This document shows positions 11,528 through 23,575 of a DNA stretch of 64,000 nt, one piece after another. The stretch is from Nautilus pompilius (Eukaryota > Mollusca > Cephalopoda > Nautilida > Nautilidae): contig JACATO010000924.1 in NCBI GenBank assembly GCA_018389105.1, forward strand, positions 304,001 to 368,000, in the 5' to 3' direction. Position numbers and translations under genes: made by a program. Position 1 is the first letter of the stretch; the number at the start of each line of letters is the position of its first letter. The notes under the pieces are model-generated. The model had not been told where the DNA came from. It ran no database searches and was given only the letters and a program-made list of their open reading frames with translations.

Positions 11528-13286
11528 CTCCTCTTTTTTCTTTTGTTGCTCAAGATTTGGACATTTTAGCAACTTGTGACACTGCAGCATGATGCACAGT
11601 AACTGAATTGTTTTGCTGCTTACACCATCATACATATTTTTAGATGGATGGCTCCACACACCCACCCCCCCTCTCACATGCATGCAGAGTTTTCATTTTA
11701 TCATAACCCTGCATGAAGGAAAGCCTGTTGGAATATGCAAAATTTGTACCTTAAACCAAATGAAAGAGCATAACACTTTAATTGTGAAGTGGAGTGGAGT
11801 TGTACTGTTAATGTAAATTTAAAAAAAAAAAAAAAAATTAAAGAACAAAAAGCTGCTTGTTGGCCTTCAGCTGGTTCACCAAGGTCACTTGCTGTACATA
11901 TTAGAGAGAGAACTATTATCTTTTTTCATGACCTATGTCATCTCGTGCCCAGCATATTTTAACATAACCTTTCTGTTTATACATCCCTGTTCTTTTAATT
12001 AATTTTTTTTGCAGCCAGTTTTCAGTAGTCTAGACATCAACTATTTCACCTGAAAAAATCTACAATCTTGAATTTAATCAGTAACGACTCATCTCATTTG
12101 TTGCTGCTGTGTACGTAACTCCAATAAAATGCTTTGTGATTTGGAAAAAAAAAATGAAATGTATTAATGTTTCAAAGTATGTTTTCTTATGTGTACTCTG
12201 TATAATGTGAGGTAAGTAAATTAAAATGCTGTTTTTTAAATATACATTGAATCCCATCTCATAACCTAAATTCTGGAAACTGAAATTAAAATTGAATTTT
12301 GGTCAGCAGATCAGAAATCTAGAGATGGGTGGCAATTTTCAGGTATCAGAAGTTTACCGAAAATGTTGGTAAGCTGGTCTGATTCTTGAAAATTTCACTT
12401 AATAGAACAGTTTTTCATCATTTGTGATTTTTACATATCTCACTTGGTGTAAAATCATTGCAACCGTGGGTAGGGCAGAGAGATGTTATAACACCATGGC
12501 TGATCAGGTGATGTGACTACAAGAGGCAGGTTACCATATTATAGTTTTATATTTTAAAAAAAATATGAAAAAATTGAGATGCTTTGTTTCGAACACGAGC
12601 AATATATATTCATATGCTAGTCAAGAGTTTTATGCCCAGTCTGGGTTGGCTCGGTTTGGTGTATCTGTGTTTTTTTTACTTATATCTGAAAATGAAATGT
12701 TCTTGTAGGGATTTTCTTGCCAAAGATCAAAGTGTTTGGCCCCTTGTGGTGCAGAATGCCCAACTCTCACTAGTGGATGACCACAGTGCAATCTTCCTCT
12801 CCCAGAATTGTCTGTTGTCAAGAGGTTACATTCATTCTAGAGACTGGTGTATGGTACAGTAACAGTGTTTTCTAACAAAGATCAATTCATCAATTCCTCT
12901 AGACCCAAACAACAGAGATGTCAATTTTTTCTTAATTTTGTTAAAACCCGATTTTACAAGAAAATTTCTGTTATAAAGAAAATATATTAATCTTTTGGCC
13001 TGTTTTTTGTTCATTTTTGAGTTTTATTTATTTCTTTAAAGAATTTTGGTTCCACTGAAATTGTAAAGATATTATTACTGTCCAACAAGTAGAAAGATAT
13101 CAATAAAAGTTCAGAAATGCATGGAGTTAGAGGAGAGTGGCACATAGAGGTGGATAGGGGTGCCTTTCCAATGCTATTCAGAAAGTAAAGAAACCAAGTT
13201 CATGCAGTGTTGTGCCTAATATGCAATCAGGTGAAAATTGATGATTTTCTTCTGCATCAGAAGTGTGGCAAACTGCTTTCCATTTC

Positions 13287-13331
<45 letters not shown>

Positions 13332-14649
13332 TATTTTTCAGGAAACACCGTTCCATGCCAGAAAACGGCTAGCTACCATTTTATTTTGTTGTCATCCTCA
13401 TTTTCAGGAAATAATTTAAAAAGGGATATCCCTAGCAGTTACATTTTGCTGATGCTACTAAAACTCTTAGTTCACATAGAGCCCATATTGCAATAACATC
13501 CTATGAACCTGAAATCCTTGTTTCATTTTCAAATAACTATTTAGTGCAGCACTATTCTTCCATGCAGCAAGAATAAAAAAAAAGAAAAAGAGTAAGATTG
13601 ATTATATGAAAATTAAATTAATTAAAAACAAGCATGGATTTTATTCATATAGAAATTCTCCATTAAAGGAATTTATTCTGAAAAATTGTTATGTCTAAAG
13701 GAAAAAGGTGAAAAAACAACAAAAGACAGTTGTTGTAAGTGTATAATTTAGGCTATTGTCATGGCAACTAAAAACCAGTGGTAGTAGATTGGATGATGTT
13801 AGGATTGATGGATGATGATGTTTTTGAAAACTCTGTGTTAAATAATTGGGGAAAAAAGAAAACCAAAATAAGCTTGTAATCGTGGCAGGAAAACAAAATT
13901 ATGTGTAATTGAGAACCAAATATTAGATAAACTGTTAAGCTTGGTATCTGCCATTTTGGATCTATTGCTGCATATAATCAAAGATATAGCATAAATGCTT
14001 TTGGCTGTTGCATGATTGATATTCATGGTTCCAGAAAATAGCAGTTTAATGCTGCTATAGCAACACAAAGTTTCATTTTTTTTTTATTTAGGTAATCTGC
14101 ATATTATTTCATCTTTAACACTTTTCTCTTTTTTTTTATTCATAAGAAAAAAATAGTGTATATTAGCATTTTACCTTGCATAAAAATGTGAGTATATCAT
14201 GTATTACCACTGAAAATCGCATATGACGACCCCCATTATGAGGTCTTATTACATCGATTTTGCAACAAAAGGGTAGCACTTGCTCTAACAAATTGCTGAA
14301 GATTTAACCCAATTAAAATGAACACATTTTGCCTGTAGTCTGAATTAAGCAGCGTGTTTTCATCTAAAGGCATTATGGTGTTTGTTTCATTTCTGTCACA
14401 CTCTTGAAGCTGTTTTAATATAGATTTTTTAGCCAAGTCACCCAGGCAGCAGAATAGTTTTTAAAATCTTACTGAGTTTGTTTTGTTTTGTTTTTGTTTT
14501 TTTTTAAAATATTACTCACCCTAGTGAAGAAGTGCGATGCTGTGATTTATTTATTTAAATTATATTAGTTAGACGACACCATATGATTTTCAGTTTAAAA
14601 AGAAAATTATACTTGATACGGTTTTCCTTTGCTTTTGAATGTCAGACAG
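11528..14649. other. Non-coding stretch with a 42-base T run
   Basis: No gene is recognised. An uninterrupted T run spans 13289-13330. Around 12630-12665 the text GTTGGCTCGGTTTGGTGTAT resembles the internal part of the second SINE family (GGCTTGGCTTGGTTTGGCAT at about 16256-16275), but the flanks do not extend the match convincingly. Confidence 0.5.
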
Positions 14650-14865
14650 CAAGATGCTCCAGTGGCAGGCTACTGGACTGCTGAGGTTGAGGTTCTGAGT
14701 TTAAATACCCCCTCCCTGTTGGACTGGCTCGGCTTGACATGCCTCACATCATACCATGGTTTCTTCTCTCCCTTGCCAGTTGGCTGTGTGGATTTGCCAC
14801 CAGGCAATCTAGTTTCCTCCTACATCTAAAAAAAAAAAAAAGTTTCACTGAGGAGTTATCCAGAT
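14650..14865 (+). mobile_element. SINE family 2, copy 1
   Basis: The copy begins GATGCTCCAGTGGCAGGCTA, with a tRNA-like head and a B-box-like segment, GAGTTTAAATACC (14697-14709). It continues through a shared body (GGACTGGCTCGGCTTGACAT, CCATGGTTTCTTCTCTCCC, GTTTCCTCCTACATCTAAA). An internal A run (14828-14841) is followed by GTTTCACTGAGGAG. The same order of motifs recurs at 16209, 19050 (minus), 23400 (minus) and 61984, which defines a dispersed tRNA-derived SINE family. Confidence 0.65.
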
Positions 14866-15535
14866 GGCTGGTGTTCCAGATAGCCATCACAACATTTAGT
14901 TGTTTTAATTCAGTAAAAGCTGCTTTAGCTTCTATTATTGTTTGTACTTTTGTTAAGTAATTAATACACTAGATCTCCATTTGAAGAAATAGCCACATTG
15001 TTTGTAATACATTTGTGTAATCAATAGATCATTGGCGAGTTACCACGAATTAAGAGAAACTAGTTTCGTTTTTATTACGAAGCCCTTTTAAAAAAACAAA
15101 ACAAAAAAAAAATTCTTCATTTATTAGATAGCAAGCAGATGATGTAAACTCTTTTTGTGCGCACGCTTGTAGTGATAAAGTACAATTGTTCTAGTTCATC
15201 CTTTCCTATCCATATGCAAGTGTGGGTATATTGCAAATTTTCCTTTATCAGAAATCATAAAACCTCGATTAATGGAGTTACCAAACTATTATCAGATGTG
15301 TCTCATACTCAGTATTGAGGTGGAAACGTTATTGCACAGTGGCCAGACCAGAATTTGTTTTAATCAAGCTCATCATTAAAGGTTTTGCCGGGGGGCTTTT
15401 CACCTTGTGAACTGGATTTTATTTTCAGTTATTTAAAGGGTTAAAAAAAAAAAACCCTTTCAGAGAGCTATACGCAATATAACATCGTTTTAAAAGTTTC
15501 ATGTTAAGTTAAAGATCACAGATCAAGGAAATGTG
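14866..15535. other. AT-rich non-coding stretch
   Basis: Nothing recognisable except a small perfect inverted repeat, AAAGGGTT and AACCCTTT, around an A run at about 15435-15461. Confidence 0.55.
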
Positions 15536-15802
15536 CTAAAAGGATATAGAAGGATTCTGATATAAGGTGGCCGAGATCATTTCAAGATTGGCTTCAGATG
15601 CTGTTTTTGTATTTCTGTTTTTTAAAGCTGGTTCATACTCGAGGTGATAGGCCTGCATACGTAAGTAGTCATGTTCCTGTCCAGTGGAAGACATGAAACA
15701 GATCAATCTTGTCATTTGACAGGCGTTTTGCCTACCTGACCAGATTAAAAGAAGAAAGCAAAGACAAATAATGCCCATAGCTACAAACATCTGTCTTGAC
15801 AT
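15536..15802 (-). CDS. Candidate small secreted or membrane-anchored ORF, 88 aa
   Basis: This ATG-initiated frame begins MSRQM and has a strong hydrophobic stretch at residues 6-21 (FVAMGIICLCFLLLIW). It could be a signal peptide or a type II membrane anchor. The remaining 65 residues are polar (for example LEYEPALKNRNTKTASEAN) and match no family I know. A CAG/GTAGGC splice-donor-like site falls just after the hydrophobic segment, so only the first 22 or so codons might be an exon. Frames of this length occur by chance in DNA like this; only the composition singles it out. Confidence 0.2.
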   Translation of the reverse strand: MSRQMFVAMGIICLCFLLLIWSGRQNACQMTRLICFMSSTGQEHDYLRMQAYHLEYEPALKNRNTKTASEANLEMISATLYQNPSISF

Positions 15803-16208
15803 CTTTTATTTTCTTTATTATGCTGATTTCTTAAATTTATTTAAGATTCATATTTTCATACCATGGCCTATTGCTCTTTAAGTGATGATTCAAATAATAG
15901 ATTAGATAAAATAGTTTTCATAACCTTTTGCAAAAGCAACTAATGCGGAACTGTATATTTGAAACAATTTTAAATAAAATATTTTAAGGGGTACAGAAGT
16001 TTGGAAAGTGTTTATTCTTCATGAATGATTGATATCAATGCACTATTATAATTTTTTTATCAATGCTAGGCCATAGTTAGCAAAAAATGTCATATTAATG
16101 CTAAATAAGTAACTGAGTGAAACTGAATTTTTGAAGAACATCTTTTGCTACTTACAGATTCATATACTTTTTTATCCATCTAGTTATAGACATCTAATAC
16201 TTTGACTT
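15803..16208. other. AT-rich non-coding stretch
   Basis: I see no recognisable gene or repeat. Confidence 0.55.
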
Positions 16209-16520
16209 GGGTAGGGAGGTGGTCCTGTAGTAGACTGTTATTTCCAGTTTGGAATTGGCTTGGCTTGGTTTGGCATACCTTTTGTTGCATGGGTTGTCCC
16301 CCGCCACCACCAGGTGCTTTGATTTCCTCCAAAATCTAAAAGAAAAAAATAAAGGGTTTCAATAGCAACTCCCTGCATTAGGCATGTGGGGCTAACTTCT
16401 GTACCCTGCTCCCATCTGCTTGGTTTAGGAAACTGTAACCTGGACGGTTTCTTTTGGTGAATAGGATACCTTACGGGCTGACAATGGCATGCAAGGTTAA
16501 AGTATGTGTAGATGAATACA
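16209..16520 (+). mobile_element. SINE family 2, copy 2
   Basis: The shared body is recognisable: GGCTTGGCTTGGTTTGGCAT, a GATTTCCTCCAAAATCTAAA segment with an A-rich break, GGGTTTCAATAGCAACT, and then GCTAACTTCTGTACCCTGC. The tRNA-like head is eroded (AGTAGACTGTTATTTCCAG). The distal part, GATACCTTACGGGCTGACAA, is related to the end of the copy at 56830. Exact ends are uncertain. Confidence 0.6.
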
Positions 16521-17609
16521 CAGCTTCTTACTAATCCAGCGCTCTGGTTTGCCCTCTAACCTGACTGTAGCACTGCTCTTTTGTCTGTTTATCGATTCTG
16601 ATTTTGCCAACTTAGGCTAAAATGTTGTTAATGCTATTAGCTACCTCATTCGGTGTTTGGAAGCAAAAACTAAGTTGTAGATATTGTGGTAATCAACACC
16701 CAGCCCCCCCTTTTTTCTTTACTAGTCATACTTCCTTAAAGGGCTCATGCTCTGCGAACTTGTAACCATCTTATCTGAATTGGGCACACTTCTAAAATTG
16801 CTGGTCATCTGGTGGCGAGACAGTGATGGACCAACTACATGGCACCTTGATGGTGCCCCCCACCAGTAATTTAGAGAATTAATGGGTGACAACAGCAGAA
16901 GAGGAATTTGCTTTTAATTTTAGTGTTTTTATTTAATTAATTAATTAAATAAATTTATTTATGTCTTGCAGCTTAATTAGTAAAATATTTTAAAGTTAAA
17001 GTAAACTGTTTCAGGAGAAATCACAATTTGTTTTTTTTTCTCCTCCTCCCTCGGTAATAATAGAGAATAAACAACAACAACAAAAAAAAACCACTTAAAA
17101 TTTGACAAATTTATTAATGAATGCATGTAAAATTATTAAAATATTAACAAATAAAATTTTATACATTGTTTGAAAATATTGTCATTTGTAATAAATTAGT
17201 ATTTGTAGAATTTTTTTTTTTTTTTTTGGTGGTTTGAGCCTTTGGCACCTCCCCACCCCCCAAAAAAAAACAGTTTGCCATAGGGCCTCGGAATGCTTTA
17301 ATCCAGCCTTTGATTGCAGTGATTCTGTATTTAAACAATGGTCTGGCTGTGTAAGTGTATTTTACAAGGATATGTCGTCAGTAAATACAGTGGCCACTGT
17401 AGACGCGTCTGGATAGGAAGGTTTGTTCATAATAGCCAGTGTCCGCACCATTGCAATTTGGAGTCATTACACCAGAGTACTGATGCACTTTAGCAATATA
17501 AACACATCTTTATCACGTACCTTTGGCATTTTTAGAGTATGACTTTTCAGACAAACATTTTATTTCACATACATCTCATAAAATGGCATTTAGTGCCACG
17601 CAAGGTTAA
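16521..17609. other. AT-rich non-coding stretch
   Basis: No gene is seen. A palindromic AT tract (ATTTAATTAATTAATTAAAT, about 16930-16949) and T, C and A runs at 17211-17271 are present. Confidence 0.55.
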
Positions 17610-18190
17610 AATCACTTGACCTGGAAACAGTGATCTTGTCTATGCTCTCTTCCTCCACTCACCTTCAGACATGGCCTCTTGGCCACCATTGCCTTGATGA
17701 TCACAACATTGTCACTGCTGGAATCAGCATGGCAGCGCAGGTCAGTGTCAATCTCTAGATTATTAGATGTGATCTGGACATCATCTCTGACATTGTGTCA
17801 TCTTTAATGATCTGGATAGAAGCATCAGCCTCATTCATCACAAAGATGCATTGTTGGAGCAGTTTTCTTGGGCTTCATGCTCCCACGCTCTGACTGACAT
17901 AATGATGGCCTACAAGTATAGTGCCCTAAGTGACTATTGTCTGTGTCGTGATGATTCTTTGGTCATTGATGATGATATGCTGGCATATATTCTCACACTA
18001 TTAGTGCTTAAGGTTGTGGATCACTCCTAATCAGGGGAGTTGTATTGAGTGGTGGAAATTTTAGTGATGTCTTTAAGGCCAGCGAAGCCTGAGTGTAATG
18101 GTGCATTGTTGATGAGGAGCAAGATACGGCATGACTACTTGGAAAATTCCTTATGCCACAAGCTTTGTTCAAATAAGTGAAAAATTGTAC
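17610..18190 (-). pseudogene. Tigger/pogo-type transposase relic
   Basis: On the minus strand the segment near 18,120 reads LLLINNAPLHSGFAGLKDI, matching the LLLDNAPGHP block that carries the second catalytic Asp in pogo/Tigger transposases. Here that Asp reads Asn. After a frameshift, FPPLNTTPLIRSD matches the FLPPNTTSLIQPMDQ motif. Further on, SERGSMKPKKTAPTMHLCDE resembles the C-terminal AW..VK..TL..AW.KL block, followed by an acidic open stretch. The relic is broken by many stops and frameshifts. I could not identify terminal repeats. Confidence 0.6.
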
Positions 18191-19049
18191 TGCAGTTTCA
18201 TAGGAACTGGATTAGTAGTAGAGAATCTTTCCAAAAAAACATTGTCCACATTAAGTGGTTTCCATGTACTATAGTTTGTTTTGTGATATTGCTTAAAGGT
18301 AAAATGTAATCAGACACATCAATTCTCTTTCTAGCTAAGTAAAAATTGGCATTATGCTTCTTTGGTTTTTATTTATATTCAAAAGACATGTTTTTGGGGT
18401 ATTTTTTTGCTCAATTAAAATGGTTTATATGGGAAGTGATGACTTGTCCAATGGAAACCCATTATTCTACTGTGATACTTCACTATACTAAAACTGAGAT
18501 TGGCTCTAACTGTAGCTGCTGGCATTGCTTAAAGTTGGAGTGGATATTTTGGATAAATGACCTGCTTCCGCATCTTTATTTGTGGCGTTTGCAGATATTC
18601 CAAATCCAATGGTGGTTTATACGATCTTTGTGTTGATCAGACTATTAACATAATATAAACCATTCATTTGCTAGATTGAACTCATGCATCTTAACTATCA
18701 GTGATGTACTGTTACATTTATTGTTTGTTCACATGCATTTTTAAAGTTTGATTCATAATAAAAATTTTGATTTTGCTATGTTACAAGCGCATTTTATAAT
18801 TCAAAACCATTTTTATTTTCTCATGAATGATACTCCACTTGTTCTTAATAAAAATTTTTTGACAACATCTAAAACATGAATTTTAAGTTCTTCATGGAAT
18901 TTTTTGTTTAAATATTCAACTATTATGTTATGCGTTACTACACTAAATTATAGTACACATCTGTAGAAGAACTTCATTACATTTTTGAAACTGCGTGTAG
19001 ATTTGACACACAAGGCATCCAACAGGAAACCTCCGGTTTCATATTCTTA
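18191..19049. other. AT-rich non-coding stretch
   Basis: Nothing recognisable. The 96-codon frame at 18346-18636 shows no domain. Confidence 0.5.
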
Positions 19050-19197
19050 AACCAAGTAAAGAACAGAACTGAAGAAAGTTTCTACTAAAGCCTGCAGAAG
19101 AAACAATGCGAGCGAGGTGTGCCAAACTGAGCTGTTTGTAACTGGGATTCAAATTCTTGCTCTTAGCTTCAGCACAGCGGGCCAATGGGCCACCCAA
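19050..19197 (-). mobile_element. SINE family 2, copy 3
   Basis: Minus-strand copy. The head at about 19197 reads GGTGGCCCATTGGCCCGCTG, followed by a B-box-like segment, GAATTTGAATCCCAG (about 19142-19156), then CAGCTCAGTTTGGCACACCT and TTTAGTAGAAACTTTCT. Its head corresponds to GTGGCTTGATGGCCCAATGT at 61984. It is truncated after the first A-rich break. Confidence 0.6.
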
Positions 19198-21603
19198 ATG
19201 GATTTTAAAGTCTGCAAAACAGTAATTTCTAAATACTAAATAGCACTATCAAATGACATGAGCCTTTTTAAAAAAAATTGGACTTTGGCCATTGTCCTTT
19301 ATTTATTTTTACTTCCTTGCCAATGTTAGAAGTGGGGTCTAATATGGTGTAGGACTGGCAATGCTTGCTAAGAGACACAATGACAGAACTACATTACCTC
19401 AACCCACAATGTAGACATCAAGGGGTGGCACAAAGCCAACAATGGAAAGAAAGACAGACAAGACAGTTAAACAAATGAAAGATAATTTACAGTGTACTCA
19501 TTCTAAATATCCTTAACCCTGCTGCTGTTGATGAAGTTTTGGAATATAAGGGTAGAAAACTGAAAATCTGGTAGGGCATGGGTATTATACCTATTATTCA
19601 GTCATTGTGGCCAGAAAACGTTTAATTGCTCTTTGAAAAAAAGAAAGACTTGGCAATTGATAGGTAATTTGGAAGATGGGGTGGATAGTGTGGTATTATT
19701 AACCTGTGAGCCATTTGGAAAGATTTTTTTTTTTTTTATCTTTAGACACCCTGCTTAGCTGGTAGAGATAGACTACTGAAGCTGCCTTTTTTTAAATCTA
19801 AAAATCTCCTCACTACTAAAATCAGCAGCAGAGATAATTTTGTATCATGTAAAGATGGGCTAGTCCTGGCTAACCCAATGTGTTTTTTGTTTATTTCATG
19901 AAATAAAAAAGAATTTTGAGAAAATTGTTACACTTGAAGGTACAAATGCAAATGTCAGAGACCTCAGCATGAATTGTACAGTGCAGCAGTGGGGATAACT
20001 GTGTGGTTGGGGGTTGGTGGTGTGGCAGCGTTAGAAGGCAGTTTAACTTTTGATCTGCTCAACAATTGGAACTTCTGGTAAATACATACATGAACATCAG
20101 GCAAAACCTATAGTTTTGGCACGAGCATGCCTGCTGCACACAAGCTGACATGCGTATCTTAGATTCCTGTGATGCCAGTGTTACGACTGCTGAAATGGTG
20201 TGTGTCAACTTTAAATTATGGAGAGCGCATGGCAAGAAATAGCTACTTGCACCCCTAGCCATAACCCTAGTTGAACAAACTTCTAACTTTACAGTTGGCC
20301 TAAATCAATTCATTTTATTAAAGTAATGCTTTGGTTTTTCCCTATCTCAATTTGAATAAGTACATATACCCTTTTCAAAGGAAGATCAATATTAATTCAT
20401 TTTCGTTTAGAAAAACGTACTTATTGCTGAGAATTTCAAGAACCTTATCTACTATGACAGCATATTTATCTCATGACAAAGTACTGTTATTTTGCCATTT
20501 TATTTTCTAATTTAAAAAAAAAAAACTATTACTGGCGGAATGTTTGTTCTACAGGTTTGCTACATTGATTGCATGAGCTATATCTGTAGTGAGTGTCTGC
20601 TATCCTGACGTTTAATAAATGGCTGAAGTTTGGCCAAGAATGGTAAATATAAAAATTACATCTCTCTCTCCCTCCTGTTGAGAATGAGAACAGTGAGTCA
20701 TCTATTTATTTAAACTGTAAATGATCTCCCATGTGACAGCATCATGAAGGAACTAAGCTGAACACTGAACGCCAGTGGAATTTTCAGGAGTGTCTCCACT
20801 CTATAAGTGTATTACCTGTTATCCGTGATGAGTCGATAATTATGACAATGAATCAGTATTCACGTGTTTAGGTAGTTACCAGATAATGTGGTTTAAAAAA
20901 ATGGTTGTGCAGTTCTTTAATAAGAAAAAAAGAAACTACATGAAGTTAATAACTTTTAAAATTCCAATCTAGGCAGGTAGGTAAAGTTCCTCAATAGAAC
21001 TGACCTAGAATTCACTTCTAAACTAGTGTAGATATTAAGGTTTTCGTTTTCTGTTTTGTTTGTTATCTAAATATTTTTTGTCCTCCTCTGAAAAGTTCAC
21101 CAGGTGTATTATGAAAAAATAGTACTAAGCAGCAAATGATAGCCTGGGGATATGGACAGGTGTACAAGTACACCTGTATCTAAAGGTGTTCATTTACACA
21201 CTTTAATATTTTTTCAGAATCATCAGAAAATTTTAAAATAGCACAAAAATTGTAGAATATTGAGGATTTGCACATGAAAGAGAAAGTACGAGATGTCTTT
21301 TGAGTATTTAAATTTAAATAGTTTTTTTTTGAGTGGATATTTTAAATAATTATTTTGCTTATTGATATTCTAAACATGTCACGGGTTGGTTTTATCAGGA
21401 GGTTTTGTAGATTTTGAATGAATGCAGCATATTAGTATTCTAAAGCATCAGTTTGGTTGCATTTCTGGAGATGACATAGTTTATATTTCTTATCATAAGT
21501 GATTTAAATGCCTGTGGTCTTGTTCCAGAATTATTATGCATACTTTGAATTTCTTCCTTTATTTAAGGGACCACTCAGGTAGGTCTACAGTGTACTGTTT
21601 ATA
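19198..21603. other. AT-rich non-coding stretch
   Basis: No gene is recognised in this stretch of about 2.4 kb. A segment at about 19330-19440 has slightly higher GC but no motif I can assign. Confidence 0.55.
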
Positions 21604-21677
21604 CTAGGAATGTTCGAATGAACCCTGACTGGATATCATCGTTATAGCGATTCTGTTTCAACCTTGACTATCCCTTA
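21604..21677 (+). mobile_element. Palindromic MITE copy C
   Basis: The left end reads TA, then CTAGGAATGTTCGAATGAAC, then CCTGACTGGATATCAT, matching the family arm and centre. The right arm (GTTTCAACCTTGACTATCCC) is recognisable but eroded. Confidence 0.6.
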
Positions 21678-23399
21678 CGATTTGTTTTGCAGTGCTAAAC
21701 CCATGAATCACAAATTGTCAAGTGCATCTGAGAAATAAAAAATATCCTTATTTTAATTTTAAAGACTTGAAAAAGCTCAAAACCAGATGGCGAAGTGAGA
21801 ATAGGAAAAGTATTGATGTCAGAACCCATATGAACAGCAGCACGCACGCATGCACACACTAATAATAGCTTTCTTGAATTGTTATTTTTATGTTAAGCAA
21901 TGGCTGACTAAATCATATGTTAGTGTGATGTAATACATGCAACAAGTTTGTTTACTTTCCTTTTTATAAAAGAAGCATCTATATAGTTTTTAGCCCATCA
22001 CATCTTTAGTAACATTCGTTAATGAAGAATAACATTTATTTCTCTCTCCTTTTTTCTTTTCATTGGCTTTAAATCAGTTGCCTCCATCACTTCATAAGTT
22101 ATTTCTCCTCGCTTGCTAATCTTAGCTAGTAACTAGTGTTATTAAGTGTTAAACTAATGTGGATTTTAGTAAAATATTTGTTTCAAAATCAAGCTTGATC
22201 CTGCTGAGATCATGAGGTGTTCTCAAATCTGTACCTTATCTTCTATTATTTTTTAATCTTCCTTAATTATTCTGGTATTAGGTTCAGCGAGTATTGCGCG
22301 TTTTAAGGAATTTATGATAGGGAAAATTTTGATTATTGCTTATTCCACTGTTATCCTTTATATTTTCTTATCCTTGGCAATTTAAGACACGGTTACTGAG
22401 ATGTCTTGTCCCACAGAGCAGCAACACTCTCAGACCAGCTATTGACAGTCCATGTGTAACAAGCTGGAAACAGTAGTTCATTGGGAGGGCAGCACTTTTA
22501 TCTTCTTGCCTTATCAACCAGGGTGGGGGAGAAGATTTTCAAGCAGAATCCCCTTTAATGTGTTGAAATGAAGAAACATTACTGTATCAAAACAGCCAAA
22601 AAAAAAAAAAAGAGGGGGGGGGCAAGCAGTTACCTTTTGACCTTTTCATTTGTAGCACCTGCTATGGCCATCTGTAGTTGTGACCAAAGATAGGCTTTCA
22701 CCAGGGTGTTTTCTGATTGGAAAATTAGTTGGATTGATGTGTAAAAGATCCAGGGCCATGGTGCCCCCCTTTTTTTAAAATTTAGTCTCTATTTCATCAA
22801 AAGAGCAGGAGACAGGGTGAGTAGGAGTGGTTGATTAGAAAGAGCCAATTGGATTGGGTTCCATGAAGACCTCCCTGGTGGTGGTTGCAATTTAAAAAAT
22901 TAAATATGGTGTTGGAGATCTGGCTGACACACTTGAGTAAATCACATTTCATGTCAAGGAAGCCCTGCTCTGGCTCAGAGAACCTTTACAATAGTGTAAT
23001 AAAATCAACTCATAGTTTCACCCCCCCCCATCTTTAGAGAAAACGAGGGTTACTGAAATCAAAGTCAAAATGTATTAGCCTCACAGTACAATCTGGAAAC
23101 CAACAGGTGTTAACAATGATGCACTTTTAGAGAAAGTATTAAGGTAAAAAAAATACTTTATCATTTAAAGTTATACCACACCTTTCAGTAGGTCATATAG
23201 GTCCTCATTTGCATGACTGACTTTTGGATTGTGATTTTCAGTTTTTCTACAAATCCACATGTATTTCTGAATCTGCATGCCAATGTTGACACACACAAGG
23301 CATTCTTCACTGGAGGGTTCTAAAACCAAGTGGAGGAGAGCAAGATGTGGAGATTAGCCACAATTCTACTGCATAAATTTCCTTATAGAATTTTTCATT
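21678..23399. other. Unassigned stretch of mixed GC
   Basis: No gene is recognised. 22,400-23,050 is less AT-rich than its surroundings and contains an A run followed by a G run (about 22599-22622) and C-rich runs. It may be an old retroelement, but I found no coding motif or family match inside the window. Confidence 0.45.
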
Positions 23400-23575
23400 T
23401 ATTATTTTTTTCTCTTTGGGAGGAAAGTAGAGAGCCCAAAGGAAACACATGCAGCTAGATGGTGAAGAAGAGTGAGAAGAAAGAAACCATGCCAGGAAGG
23501 TATGCCAAACTGAGCTGGTCTTAACTGGAATTCAAACTCAGGCCAGGCCCCTCAACCTTAGCAGCCCATGTGTGT
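23400..23575 (-). mobile_element. SINE family 2, copy 4
   Basis: Minus-strand copy. The head at about 23575 reads GGGCTGCTAAGGTTGAGG, then a B-box-like segment, CTGAGTTTGAATTCCAG (about 23525-23541), then CAGCTCAGTTTGGCATACCT and GGCATGGTTTCTTTCTTCTC. It ends near GTGTTTCCTTTGGGCTC. The motif order matches the copies at 14650 and 61984. Confidence 0.6.

Noticed and set aside
17384..17420. TACAGTGGCCACTGTAGACG as a terminal repeat for the Tigger relic
   Set aside because: No matching inverted end was found on the far side of the relic.
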